From contig NC_071391.1 in NCBI RefSeq assembly GCF_022682495.2, forward strand, positions 112,389,195 through 112,453,194: DNA of 64,000 nucleotides, in the 5' to 3' direction. This document shows, in pieces, positions 48,789-61,489 of this stretch (position 1 is the stretch's first letter; every line of letters starts with the position of its first letter). The notes under the pieces are model-generated. The model searched no databases, was not told the origin of the DNA, and worked only from the letters and a program-made list of their open reading frames with translations. This DNA comes from Desmodus rotundus. Taxonomy: Eukaryota; Chordata; Mammalia; Chiroptera; Phyllostomidae. The position numbers were made by a program, and so were the translations under genes.

Positions 48789-48985
48789 TTAATGGTTCTC
48801 AGCTGGGGGTGATTTTGCCCTCCCCCGACCCTGAGATGCTTGGCGATGTCTAGAGACATTTTCTGTGTGAAAAGGGTGGGGAGGGAGGATGTGGTGCCGC
48901 TTGCAGTTAGTGGCTGGAGGACAAAGATGCTGTTTAATATCCTGCAAAGCAAAGGACAGCCCCTCACAATAATTGTCCACGTTCC
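48789..48985 (+). mobile_element. Non-autonomous hAT-Charlie-like element
   Basis: ATGGTTCTCAGCTGGGGGTG, GGCGATGTCTAGAGACATTT and GCAAAGGACAGCCCCTCACA match the same family as the copy at 21,627. The rest of 48,986-50,477 shows no gene or clear repeat. Confidence 0.65.
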
Positions 48986-50477
48986 CCCCATTGTTCTTAT
49001 CACTCTGGTCCCTGCTCACTATTACTATGTTTTGAGATTTTTGCCTGCCTTTTGTGAAAGCATCTGTGCCACAAATACTGTATCGTTTCTAGCATTGAAT
49101 TGTGCTGCTGTGAGGGGTGACTTGGAAACACCAGTCAGACACAGCACCAGGGTGCAAGCCTCTTGGATCCCTTTCAAAAGGCCATGCAGAAGAACGCTCC
49201 ATACAAGCCAGTCCATTGCTCCTCAGTCTTGATGACCAAGTGACAGGACAAGTGAGGGGTGAGTGCGGTGCGCTGTCGCTTTGGAAACTACTTGAAGCTT
49301 CTTTTGGCTAATGGTTGGCACCAGGAAACTTTGGAGGATTTCAAGGAAATAGATACTGCTGTTTCCTGGTAGAAGTCAGGTTGGTGAAATGGGCCTGTTA
49401 TACTGGGTTGCCTCCGTGATTTTCTTGCCTTTGCAGCCAAGTTTTGAGCTGAGATTCTCTGAGATAAAACTTCCTTCAATTCTTCTAGACACTGATGGAT
49501 CAACTTTGTGAAACGCCAGTGTGTGTAATAGCAAGCACAGGTGCTTGATCCTTCCCCATCGGGGGCTCCTCCTGCTGCGGGTGCGTCGTCCTGGCTGTCA
49601 CTGGGGGCTGTTCAGAGCTGTCAGGTGTAATAGCTTAGTTTTGACTTCCTTTGTTTTCGGAACCTATTGCTGTCAGAGTGGGAATAAGTAATTTGAACAC
49701 TTTAGTTACAGCCAGCAGAAATGGAATCAATACATGCCAAGATTAACTTCAGTGATTAATCCCAGAATCAATGAACCAAATGATTATCATTTCTGTCAGC
49801 TGAAGATTCTGGATGCAAACTCGTGATGAACGAGGTGGGTTAATTTTCCTCGCTGGCTTCTGCAGCAGGCACGTCAAAACCACTGTCTTCTGCCTCCCTT
49901 GCCTTGCAGTCGCGTCAGTGATAGCTTCATGCTGCGGCAGGCTTCTGTGTCACAGGAGCCAGATTTGACAATGACAAAAGGCCAAGTCAGCATAGTCTGA
50001 GCTGCTAAATCTCCAAGGATAATGCCAAGCTCGTGAAACTTCTAACTTTTAAATCACAGTGATTATTCTGACTGTGTTATGGGTAGGCGGGTGTCATTCA
50101 CTCTTTTTCAAAAGGGAGCAGAGGAGTTTGGAGGAAGGGCTGGGAACAGGGCTGCCTACCTGAAGGCTCCGCATCTCAGTCTGCCAGGGGCTGAGAGCCG
50201 TTTCAGTGGTGGTGCTATCCAGGGGGGCCCAGGCCTGGGCACCCACTCCTCCGGGTGGGACTGAAGCATGACCGTGTGATCTTACTCCATTTAAGTAGCA
50301 CAGTGACTGTCTGGGGTGGGTGCTGGGAATACCCGCACTTTCCAGATAAGGAGAGTAGGCCTTAGTCACGTAAGTCACTTTTCGAAAGCCACATGCCTGT
50401 TTAACCCAGGTCTCTTTGATTCGAGGTTCTCAGGGTTCAGTTGAGGTTATCTGGGTGTGGATAAGGAGAGATGGCTC

Positions 50478-50890
50478 TTATTATGTGTTGAATGTATCCC
50501 CCAAGATACATTAAAGCCCTATCCCCCAGTACGCAAGAGTGTGAACTGATTTGGAAATAGGGTAATTGAAGACGTTATTAGTTATGAGGAAGTCACGCAG
50601 AGTAAGGAGGCCCTCAATCGATATGAATAGTGTCCTCACAGGAAGGTATGATGTGAAGACAGACACCGGAAGAATGCTCTAGGAAAGTGGAGGACTGGAG
50701 AGATGCGTCTGTAAGCGAAGGAATGCCAGACATTGCCCTCAAACCACTGAGTTTCAGAGAGAGTGTGGCTCTATCCACTCCTTGGCTTTGGACGCTGAGC
50801 CTTCAGAACTGGGAGATAATACACTTTGTTGTTTTAAGACACCCAGTTTCTGGTACTTTGTGACAGCAGCCCTGGGGAGCTCTCGGGTTA
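50478..50890 (+). mobile_element. MLT1-type MaLR solo LTR
   Basis: GAACTGATTTGGAAATAGGG, AGTGTCCTCACAGGAAGG, CTGTAAGCGAAGGAATGCCA and TTGTTTTAAGACACCCAGTT then GGTACTTTGTGACAGCAGCC are MLT1 landmarks in order. Confidence 0.88.
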
Positions 50891-51139
50891 AGTGCCTGTG
50901 TATGTATCTATGCACGTATGTATCGTTGGAATATCCATTAAAGCAAAGCAGCATGCCAGCAAGCCGCACATAACTCTTAAAGCCTATTCTGCATGGAGTG
51001 CAAGGTCAAGAGTAATGGGAAAGTCAGATACCTCAAATCTGGTCTATGTGCTTGGCTAACATAGCGCTTCTGATTTATTTCCTATTTGCTGTTTGCCAGG
51101 CAGTCCCCGGGGGATGAGAAGTCCATGTCACACAATAAG

Positions 51140-51325
51140 TTCTGCCTCTGGAACTTTGTCACCTTGAGGAAATGACTTAGCCTATCCTTTGTCTTAGTTC
51201 CTTATCTATAAAGGGAAGCTGATAATAGAGAGGTTGTTGTGAGCATCAATTCCGCTATTTCATGCCAGGTGTTTTGCACAGTGCTTGACATACAAGTGTT
51301 CCATAAGCAGGATGTGTAATAACCT
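51140..51325 (+). repeat. MIR SINE
   Basis: GAGGAAATGACTTAGCCTAT, TTATCTATAAAGGGAAGCTG and GCACAGTGCTTGACATACAA follow MIR order. 51,326-52,780 holds no recognised gene. Confidence 0.7.
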
Positions 51326-52792
51326 TATCTTTGTGCCTTTAGTAAGAGACAGCTAGATTGCAGAAGTGTAAGCCTGGCGCAGCTCTCCAAAGTCTGGGTG
51401 ATGTCCCTTCCACTGCATGCCTCCCAAAGTGGAGAGCATGCGCCCCAGTCTGGTAAGTAAGAGCTGCTGGTACCTATTAGGAGATCAGTGTGTGTTCAAG
51501 GCCGTGCATAGCAGTGAGTCCTGTAGTGGGTCAACCATCCACTGAGGGTGTTCTCATCTTGCTGGGACACCCAGAGGAGGCTCTGCAGTGGAGGAAGTGG
51601 GATTTCAGCACCACTGGTGTCCTTTCCATCCATGTCAGAAGCATATCTCCATCTGCATTAAAAAGGTTTTAATAATTTTGGAGAATACTGTCTTTTGAAA
51701 GAGATGGGAGGGGTACGCCTGGAGGAGGGGAGGTGGAGGTGGGTGTTTCTTGCCTCATTAGGCTTATGAAATGGAGTAATCTGAGACTGAACACCAATAT
51801 TTTTAAAAGCCTTATTGGCTAGAAATGCCAAGAAGTTTTTTTGTACTTCTTGTTATTCTAGAGATGGAGCAACAAACAGAGCCAAATGAAACATTTCAAT
51901 GGACCTTGCGGTTATAAAAGTGTAAAGCCAAAATCTAGCTTCGAAATGGAGAAAGGCAACACAATGTGGAACTAAATAATTCGCCTGCATAAAAATCTAA
52001 ACATTATTTCTATCATGGACCGAAGTTCAAGGTGAAAAGGGAAGATGGCCACTTCCCCCTCAGATGTTGTGTGTCCGTGTGGACACACGTGCGGACCACA
52101 CACACACTTGAACAACTGTGGGGAGGGAAAACAAATGGAGGCTCCAGACCTGAAGGACCCTGTCAGTGGTGGAGAAATGCAAAAGCCATTTCAAATGAAT
52201 TGCTCCTGAACTCTTAGCCTCAAACCACTTTCCTGATAAAAGTGCAGAGCTTGTTTCATTTATAACTGTATTAACTTTTAACCGCTGCACCATTCCAATA
52301 GGGAAAGATTACTCACAGAGCCTAATAGTGTAAATTACGAAGGGCAACCCTGAATTACTGATAGTACCAACTGCCAGAAGTGTTAACAAGAATGAGGTTT
52401 TTATTATCTCTTGTTGTATACGTAAACAGGGAATTAATAAGTTCCAAGTAAAATAAAGCTCTTTCAACATCACATGACACAATGTGCTTAAAATATTCCT
52501 ACATGTTGCGAAATGCCTAGTACACATAAATGAGATAATAAAATTACTGTTGAAGGAATCCTCAAATATCCTTGGCTACTAATTTTAGTCAATATCTTTT
52601 GTAGGTGTGTGAACTTGAATATCGACAGAGGAATTTTGAACTTTTGTTGCATAAGGCTCTCAAGATTTCATTATACGTTCAGGATGAATACATTCGAAAC
52701 TATTGATATTTTATGATATATGTAGATAGGCTGCCTTAGTGAGCCCTTTGTTCTGGCCTTGGAAAGTGTTCTTGGTGTAAAACATCAGAGAG

Positions 52793-52807
52793 CCAGCAGG
52801 TGGCAGT
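52793..52807 (+). promoter_or_regulatory. CTCF motif, full consensus match
   Basis: CCAGCAGGTGGCAGT fits all 15 positions of CCASYAGRKGGCRSY on the plus strand, opposite in orientation to the motifs at 37.2-38.8 kb. Confidence 0.65.
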
Positions 52808-53259
52808 GTTTCCCCACCTGTGAGGGACATGCTCCTTATTCGGGAAAAGTCCCACTTCAGGTTGAAAAGTTACAGCAAAATGTTTCCTTGCGCTGTGAAA
52901 GGTGGAATTCCACCACCCATGTTCTTTTCTGCACACAGCTGCAGAGGGCTGGCGAAGTACCTATTGCCAGAGTCCTTTTCTTTTTGGGCGGGGGGCTGTC
53001 CTGCCAGCTCACCTGTCCTCAGGTAAGGCTGGTGCCCTTGCTGCCTCACAGAGACAGTTTGGAAAACCCTGCTGGAGAGGACTGGTCTGACGATGCCTGA
53101 GTCAGCCCTGTCAGTCTAAAGCACTCTCCAGATAAATGGTATTTTCCAGACACTCTCCGGGCAATGAAAGAGGTGACGAGGGAGCATAGGTCAGCGCTGT
53201 TCATCTTTCTCCAATGCGCTTTATGAGAAAACAGTCCCTGGATGATGCCAACAATACAA

Positions 53260-53690
53260 AGTCTTGAATTACTGAGCTGGAAGGAGCCTTAGAGTTCATG
53301 GCCATCCTCCTCATTTCACAGAGAAACCGACTGAGCAGACCAAAATTATTCAGCCCAGACCACACAGCTGGCTATGTGGTAAAGTCAGAATGGATCTCAG
53401 GCCTCTCTCCCACTCGGTTACTCTTTTCCCCTTACATTTACAATGCCTTGACATTAGGTAAAGAAAAATTTTGAACAGGCAAAAGCAAGTAATGTTGTTC
53501 TGACTGGCATTTCTTTTCCAGGCACTGTGTTCGTTCCTTTTGTACACATGTAGTCCCTTCAGTCCCCCAAACAAACCGTCAGCTGCTGTGACCTTCAATT
53601 GGTAAATTCATCACCTGAAGCTCAGAGCGGTTAAATGGCCTGCCCAAGGTCATGCAGCTGGCAAGCAGGGGTGGAGATGTTCGTCCAACA
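53260..53690 (+). repeat. Two MIR SINE remnants
   Basis: First: GAGCTGGAAGGAGCCTTAGA and CACAGAGAAACCGACTGAG (53,270-53,400). Second: CCAGGCACTGTGTTCGTTCC, AGCTCAGAGCGGTTAAATGG and CCCAAGGTCATGCAGCTGG (53,510-53,670). Confidence 0.65.
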
Positions 53691-54925
53691 CCTACAAAGA
53701 GAAGCCAGGGCTGGTTTTTAGGAGTCCTTAAGTATTCCGCACGGAGGAGGCACGAGAAGAATCAGTAGAGACCCATAGTCAAGTAGACTGAGCCTTCGCC
53801 TTTGCAAATAGCAATCTTCCTTTCATGGGATGTTTTCCAGAGTCCTGTTTTCTATATTCGGATCCTGCTACAAAACTTCCTGTGAACACTAAGTGCTCAG
53901 TCTGAACAAATATATTTTTTATGGTGGGTGAGCTCATCAGTCATGTATCACTTATTGCTTTTCAGAAGCAGTTATCAAAAAGAGAGAGAGAGAGAAGCAG
54001 TTATCTCTTCATGTGTAAAAAAATGTTTTCTTCCAGTTTGACAGTAGGTGCTCACTAAATATTTTGAGGGACTAATGAGTTAAATGTTTTTTTTTAGCAC
54101 AGCACAGTAAATTTATTAAAGCAATAGTATGTACTTGAGTAATGAGTTAAATATTTAAGTAGCTAGTAGGACCTTATAAAGATAGGACACATCCCTCAAG
54201 GGAATATTAATACTACGCTCTTAATTTCAACATTTTCCAGTTCTTTTTGTTCAGAATCTCTCTAAGAACAGGGATCACTGCCACCAGCCCCCCGGAAGCA
54301 GAGAACTAGTGACCCGCTGAGCTGCTCAGGCTAGCCTGGACTGTTGGGGTTGCGTGGCACCGCTGGAGAGACGGAGCGACTGTCAGTGTTCCCGGGCTCC
54401 AGTGCTGTCATTTACGCAGTGTGTTTTGTGCATGAGGGGAATCCTGGTACAGCACGGTCAGAGGAACTTAGGTTGTACAGGCTGCCCTATGCCTGTGGTG
54501 AGAGAGTTCAGTTACCTGTGGGGTGGCTTACTGCTAACTCCTCCCAAAAAGGAGTTCCATGTTGAACAGTAGCCATCATCATGCTCAGCTAACACGTGTT
54601 TTCCTGAGGGACTATTTGTGCTAGGTAAAAAATAAAATAAAATAAAATGGGCCATTTGGGCTCATTTTTTGTGCTGAGTGACACTAAAGGTTTTTCTGTT
54701 CCCAACCTGTGTTGGTAGTGGAGTCTTGGGGCTCTTGGTGCTGACGTCACATTTGGGTGAAGCATCTTTCTATAAACCTGCCTCACTAATGGTTAATATC
54801 TCTCTGTCTCTCTTTTTCTGTCTCTGTCTCTCTCTTTAAATGCTGAGACAGAGTCACAGAGCTTGGTAGCTTGTTATTTTATTTCCTGAAATACCAAAAT
54901 CAGAAAGGATAAAAGGGAGAAGAGC
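53691..54925. other. Intergenic, no gene seen
   Basis: A GA tract at 53,978 and a CT-rich run at 54,799-54,836 are the only features noted. Confidence 0.45.
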
Positions 54926-55130
54926 ATAGACTTGGAGGCAGATGCAAGTGAACTTGATACTTGCCTCTGTCATACATTAGGCGTTTGAGCTCGTGTGTCA
55001 TTTCAGATCTTGTTTTTATGCCTGTGAGTGAAGTGAAGATAATAACACGAGCTTCAAAGAGGAAGGAATGGAGTAATAGTTGGAAAGTATCTAGAACGCT
55101 TTATGCCATTTAACAGGTGCTGAATAAAAA
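54926..55130 (+). repeat. MIR SINE
   Basis: GACTTGGAGGCAGATGCAAG, GTCATTTCAGATCTTG and AAGATAATAACACGAGCTTC with TAACAGGTGCTGAATAAAAA fit a diverged MIR. Confidence 0.55.
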
Positions 55131-55189
55131 ACAATGAGTTATATCAACCAGTGGGGCAAGGACCACTTAAAAATGCTTTTGACATTAAG

Positions 55190-56260
55190 GAGAGAAGCAA
55201 AGCTGCAACTGTGCAAACTGGGGCTCGGCCGCTTGGTGCCTTTACATATGACCCAAGAACTTGTGTTGAAGGAAACAGGTTTTTATTTAATAGGGTTGCA
55301 ACCTTGCAGGAACCCTGTTAATAGAGACCCAACACTTCCCTTGCTCCCCAAAAGGCTATGAGCCAAAACCATGCCCAGAAGTTCCCCACATACTCGTGTG
55401 TCCATCAGCCAGTCCTGCAAACAGGTCTCCATCCTCTCGGGAATGTGCACTTGTGGTTTCAGAGTTGCCGTCCTCTTGCAGCTGCTCTCTCCTTCAGGAC
55501 CTGGGGTGTGCTATTCTCAGCTTCCATGCAGTGGTTCAGAAAACCATGTGCCGTGTTACACTGCCCCAGCCCAGGATCCTGCCTCCAGGAGTGGGCTCCC
55601 ATCCTCTGCATGGTCTAAGCCCATGGTGGGCCCTGCATTTCCTGGTCCCATGAGTACTCCTGTCCATGCAGGTAGCAGGGCCAGAAGCTCAGGTTTCCAA
55701 ATGCCAAAAGCCCAGAAGGAAACAGCTTGCTCTAACCTGTAAAGTCTGTACCAAGACTCCCCATACCAAGAGAGTGACTTCTCAGTACGTTCTTCATAGA
55801 AGCAGAAGTCTGCAGCTCAGCGTTCCCAGTCACAGCTCAGCTCCAAGCATCCCTCATGTGTCTGTGTTTGGCCAGACAAGTGCCCTGCACCACCACCAGC
55901 TCTGTCTCTGTCTTCTCCAGGCAGGCCTCCTCCTTTCCGCATGACTTCCCTCCTGACCTTCAGCCTACTCTAATTTAACTGCTCCACTCAGAACTTCCAT
56001 GTGACTGCATATCTGGCTCTTCCTATGGTGTGTTAGGGTTTGCCATTTTTGTCAGCTCCCCAGGGTCTTTGACCCTCTTTTGGCTGCCATCTTTAGATAG
56101 GGCAAGAGTTCCCAGTGATGCATGGGCATCTGCCCCCTGGCTATGTCACAAGTCACTGCATATGCTCACAGTCACGTCATGCACAGTTCTGCATGTTCTG
56201 AGACCTTCCTTTCAGGAAGGCACAGCTGTTAACCTTGCCTTTGTTATGAATGTGTGTTAA
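55190..56260. other. Pyrimidine-rich segment open in several frames, unclassified
   Basis: All three plus frames have openings of 85-123 codons between 55,358 and 55,944, because the strand is C/T-rich. No domain is recognisable. It may be a decayed repeat or LTR that I cannot name. Confidence 0.35.
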
Positions 56261-56803
56261 ATTCTGTACTTTTGTTCTGTGGACACCCCTCCTGCCCCCA
56301 ACGCTGCCTGAAGATAGGATTGGGAGGGTCGTTCCCCTGTTATCAGGAGACCCATGCTCTATACCCAGTGACAAAGGCTTGATTTTAAATGTGAGCCACT
56401 TGCTCCTCTGCTTATCATTTACTCACTTGCTAACTCTCAAAAATATTTTACTAGATCTGAACTAGGTAGAGTTATTTTTTTACTTTGGAAATAAACTTTA
56501 TTGAGACATAATTTCATACATTAAAATAAACCTATTTTGAAAATTAAGGTAAGAGCAGAGATTAAATTATACAAAGAATAGAAAAAAATAGGGAAAACCA
56601 ATAAGACCAGTAGTTGGCTCTTTGAAAAGATGAGTAAAATTGGCAGACTCGTAGTTAGATTTACTAAGAAAAAGAGGAGACTCAACTAAAATCAGAAATG
56701 AAAGAGAAAATGTTACTATCAAGTTTACAGAAATAAAAGGCTTATAAGAGAGTACTATGAACAATTGTACATCAACAAATTGGATAACGTAGATGAACGG
56801 ACA

Positions 56804-57984
56804 ATTTATTTTTATCTTAATTTAATTTTTTAAAATTATAGTTTAATTTAATATTCTTTTGTATTAGTTTCATGTGTACAGCACAGTGGTTAGACAATCA
56901 TATACTTTACACAGTGTTCTCCATGATCTTTCCAGTACCCATCTGGCACCAAACATAGTTATCACAATAATATCGACTATATTTCCTATGACTATTTAGT
57001 AACTACCAATCTGTATTTCTCAATCCCTTCACTTTCTACACCCAATCCCCCAACACCCATCCCCTTTGGCAACCATCAGCCTGTTCTCTGCAGCTATGAA
57101 TCTGTTTTTGTTTTATTTGTTCATTCTTATTGTTCTTTAGATTCCACAGATAAGTAAAATTATATGGATTTTGTCTTTCTCTGACTGACTTATTTCACTT
57201 AGCATAATACCCTCTTATCTATCCATGCTGTCACAAATGGTAAGATTTTGCCCTTTTTTGTGGTGAGTAATATTTTGTTGTATATATATATACCACATTT
57301 TTTATCCACTTGTCTACTGAGGGGCCCTCAGCTTGCTTCCATGGCGTGGCTGTTGTAAATAATGCTGCAATAAAATAAATGTTCATATATTCTTTTGAAT
57401 TAGTGTTTTGGGTTTCCTCAGATATATAACCAGAAGTGTAATCTCTGGGTCATAAGGCAGCTCTATTTTTAATTTTCGGGTAACTCCATACTGTTTTCCA
57501 CAGTGGCTGCACCAATCTGCAATCCTTCGAACAGCGCATGAGTGTTCCATTCTCTTCACATCCTCCCCAACACTTGTTGATTGTTGATGTATTGATGATA
57601 GTCCTTTTGACAGATGTGAGGTGATATCTTACTGTGGTTTTAATTTGCATGTCTCTGATGATTAGTGACATTAAGCATCTTCTCACATCTATTGGCCATC
57701 TGTATGTCCTCTTTGGAGAAGTATGTATTCAGGTCCTTTACCTGGTTTTTAATTGGATTGTTTGTTTTTTAGGTGTTGAATTGTATGAGTTCTTTATAAA
57801 TTTTGGATATTAACCCTGTATCAGATGTATCATTAGCAAATATGTTCTTTCATTCAGTGGGTTGTCTTTTTATTTTGTTGATGGTTTCCTTTGCTGTATA
57901 AAAACTTTTTAGTTTGATGTAGTTCCATTTGTTTATTTTGTCTTTTGTTTCCCTTACCCAAGGAGATATATCAGAAAAAATGTT
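56804..57984 (-). mobile_element. L1 3' end inserted in the older L1
   Basis: AT-rich left end (reverse of the tail), GTGTACAGCACAGTGGTTAG, TATATATATACCACATTTTT, GTGGCTGCACCAATCTGC and GTTTAGTTTGATGTAGTTCC are antisense L1 3' UTR landmarks. Older L1 ORF2 codons (KLDNVDE / MKIDKFLRN) resume on either side, so this copy split it. ATGAA at both junctions is a possible target duplication. Confidence 0.85.
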
Positions 57985-59201
57985 ACTTAAAAATGAAAAT
58001 AGATAAATTCTTGAGAAATACAGTCTATTGAGACTGAACATGAAGAAACAGAAGAGTCTGAATCAACCTCAAACTAGTAAGGAGAATAGAATCAGTGATT
58101 CGGGACCTCCCAGCAAAGGAAAGCCCAGGACCAGATAACTTCACTGACCAATTGTACCAAATATTAAAAACAAATCAATCCTTCTTAAACTTTTCCAACA
58201 ATTGAAGAGGAAGGAACGCTTCTGAACTTATTCTATAGTGCTATCAGTACCCTAATACCAAAGCTGAACTAAGATACTACAATTAAAGGAAACTATAGGC
58301 CACTATCTTTTGTAAATAGTGATGCAAAAGAATCTCCAAGAAAATACTAGCAAATTGAATTCAGTATCATATTAAAAGGATTATATACTCTAATCAAGTA
58401 GGATTTATTCCTGGAGTTCAAAAATGGTTCAACCTATAAAAATCAATATAATATACTACATTAACACAAAGAAGAAGGAGAAAACTCTGTAGGATCATCT
58501 AAATTGATACAGATAAACCATTTGACAAAATTCAATGCTTTCTCATGATAAACTAATGATCAAACCAGGAATAGAATGAAAGTATCTCCACATATTAAAA
58601 ACTATAGTAAAAAACTATCTATAGAAACCAATAGTCAATGTTGTGCTAATAATGAAAGACTGAAATCTTTTCCCCTAAGAAACAACACAAGGACGTCTGA
58701 CTTAGACATTCTATTCAACATAGTACTAGAAGTCCTAAGCAGAGCAATTGGGCAAGAAAAAAATAAATAAAAGACATCAAAATTAGAAAGAAAGAGGTAA
58801 AATCATTTCTGTTTACAAACAATATGATATTATATGAAGAAAACTATAAAGATTTCACATAAAGGCTATTAAAACTAATAAATGAGTTCAGCAATGATAC
58901 TAATTACAAGGATATAGTATTCAAGGCAGTTAGGTACTGGCATAAAGACAGACATATTGACCAAAGGAATAAAATAGAAAGCACAGAATTAAACCCTTGA
59001 ATATATGGTCAACTGATTTTTAACGAGGGCATTAAGACAATATAATGAAGAAAGAACAATATTTTCAACTAATGACGTTGGGAAAATTGGGTATCCACAT
59101 GCAGAAAAAGGAAGCTAGACCCTTACCTTACACCTTAAACAAAAATTAACGTAAAATGGATCTAAGGCCTCACCATAAGACATAAAATTATAAAATTCCT
59201 T

Positions 59202-59412
59202 CACCCTGGCTAGTGTGGCTTAGTGGAATGAGCACAGCCTGTGAACCAAAGAGTCACTGGTTCATTTCCCAGTCAAGGCACATGCTTGGGTTGTGGACCA
59301 GGTCCCCAGTAGGGGGTGCATAAGAGGCAACCACATATTGATGTTTCTCTCCCTCTCTTTCTCTCATTCTTCCCCTCTGTCTAAAAATAAATAAATAAAA
59401 TCTTTTAAAAAA
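59202..59412 (+). mobile_element. Ves SINE inside the older L1
   Basis: CACCCTGGCTAGTGTGGCTT head, TTCATTTCCCAGTCAAGGCA box B region, CTAAAAATAAATAAATAAA tail. ATAAAATTC flanks both ends. The minus frame here is a translation of the SINE. Confidence 0.92.
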
Positions 59413-60465
59413 TAAAATAAAATTCTTAGAAGAAAAAAGGAGAAAAACTTTATGGTAGTGCATTTAATAACAATTTATTAGATATGATATCAAAAGCACT
59501 GGAAACAAAAGAAAAAAGAAATTTGACTTCATTAAAATTAAAAACTTTTGTGCAAAGATGGATACAATCATCAGAATGGAAAGGCAACAAATGGAATAAA
59601 CAAATATATTTTCAAATCATACTTATAATAAAAGATTAATATTAAGAATGTATAAAGGACTTTTCTAGTTCAATAACAGCAGCAACTAAAAAACAACCCA
59701 ATTAAAAAATGAGCAAAGTACTTGAACAGACATTTCTCTAAAGAAGATATACAAAATGGCCAATAGGCATGAAAGACACTCAGCACCACTAATCATTAGC
59801 AAAATACATATTAAAACCATAATAAAATATTACCTCATACCCATGAGAATGGAAGTTATCAAAAAACAAGACAAAACAAAAACAGTAAAATCAAGTGTTG
59901 TCAAAGATGTGGAAAAATAAGAACCCTTATCCATTGCTATGATGAAGCCACTGTGGAAAATGGTATGGCAATTACTTGAAAACTTAAAAAAATAGGATTA
60001 CCATATAATTTAACAATTCCATTTCTGAATGTTCACTCAGAAGAAGTGAAATTTGGAATTCTAACAAGTGTTTGCTCACCCATTTCATAGCAGCTTTGTT
60101 TACAACGGCCAGAGGTAGAAGCAACCCACGTTTTCCTCTACAGATGGACTGGTAAGCAAAATTTACGGTGAGTATATTCTAATATCTACTATATGTATAG
60201 CTTTTAGTATATCACTTTAACGTATAGCATGTATATTAGACTATTACTCAACCTTAAAAAATAAGATAATTCTGGATCATGCTACACAATGGAAGGAACT
60301 TAAAGACATGCTAAGTAAAATAAGCCAATCACAAAGAACAACTATCGTATGATTACACTGATATGAGACACCTAAGGTCTCAGCATCGTAAGGACAGGAA
60401 GCAGAATGGTGCTTCCCAGGGACTGAGAGCAGCAGGGAAAGGGAAGATATTCTTTAATGGTGTGG

Positions 60466-61070
60466 GGATGAAAATACTAATACTTTTCCTCCCACATTCT
60501 AAGTTCTTCTGGCTGGGCCAATAACCAAATTAACAGAGACAGATTAATAGGAGAGAATCGAAGTTTAATACACGTATGGAGGATTCATGGAGACACAATA
60601 AATTCATGAAAATTCCAAAGACAATGAGACGACACTGGGCATATAAGACATTTTGAACCATGGAGAAAAAGGTGGGAATGGGCATTTATTATATTTCAGA
60701 AGTGAGAATGGGTGACGTACAGGTAGTTGAGGAAGAGCTGAACACATGTGGCAGGCAGATCCTTGCTAGGCGGTGACCAGAAACAGTGGGACCCAGGGCT
60801 TATCTGGCTAACAGGCACCTGTGTAAAGCCCTCTTATTTATCACACTGAATTTAATTCAGGATAAGGGGAACGTCCTAAGATCCCCTTCTTCAAGCAGAT
60901 TTCTCTGTCTGAATTTCTTGTGAGGGAAAGAGGGGAAGGTCAAAGTTCTTTCTGAATCTTTTGTTTCTTAGTAAATAGCTTAAAATCAGTATCCCTCAAA
61001 GCAGCTGCAGAGGGGTGGCATTCGGGTTCCTGCAGTGATAAGCGGTCTTAGTTGTGGAAGGTGAAGCGTA
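60466..61070 (-). mobile_element. Retroviral-type LTR inserted in the L1 3' UTR
   Basis: Minus strand reads a TATTAAACTT polyadenylation-like block, TCTCCTATTAATCTGTCTC and CAGCCAGAAGAACTTAGAA near its 3' end, a layout shared by MER4-like class I LTRs. L1 3' UTR sequence resumes on both sides. No viral gene adjoins; likely a solo LTR. Confidence 0.6.
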
Positions 61071-61180
61071 TCGGAGGTGGATGGTGATGATGCTTGTACA
61101 ACAGTGTGAGTGCTCTTGAATGCCACGACACTGTATACGTACAAATAAATAGAATGGGAAGCTCCATGTTATGCATTTTA

Positions 61181-61217
61181 AAAATCTTCACCCAGGGATA
61201 CATTTATTGCTATTGAG

Positions 61218-61257
<40 letters not shown>

Positions 61258-61387
61258 GATCGGTTGCCTCTTGAATGTGCCCTGATCAGGGGTTAACCTA
61301 GGTATGTGCCCTGACCAGAAACTGAACCCACAACCTTTTTGGCATATGGGACGATGCTCCAACCAACTGAGCCACCTGGCTAGGGCT
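61181..61387 (-). mobile_element. Ves-type SINE, minus, with pure (GA)n
   Basis: AATCTTCACCCAGGGATACA at the left (reverse of the CTTGGGTGAG tail), (GA)15 at 61,221-61,251, and GAGCCACCTGGCTAGGGCT at the right. Confidence 0.9.
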
Positions 61388-61489
61388 ATGTTATATATAT
61401 TTTTAACCACAATTTAAAAAGTGTCTATTTGCAAGCATAAACAACTGCTCAAGCCTAACTGACTAATAAACAACTGGCCTAAATTTTAA

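Larger units (their letters stand above)
56520..60465 (+). mobile_element. Old L1 (ORF2 and 3' UTR), host of a repeat nest
   Basis: Plus-oriented ORF2 blocks: IREYYEQLYINKLDN-like at 56,740, PAKESPGPDNF at 58,110, LFNIVLEVLSRAIGQEKNK at 58,710, then the 3' UTR to 60,465 and its end at about 61,072-61,180 (GTGGATGGTGATGATGC...). Broken by stops, by an antisense L1 (56,804-57,984), a SINE (59,202-59,412) and an LTR (60,466-61,070). Confidence 0.85.

Noticed and set aside
6151..61387. Box A/box B-like tRNA signatures at many sites
   Set aside because: They belong to tRNA-derived Ves SINEs; no cloverleaf with intact anticodon arm outside these was seen.
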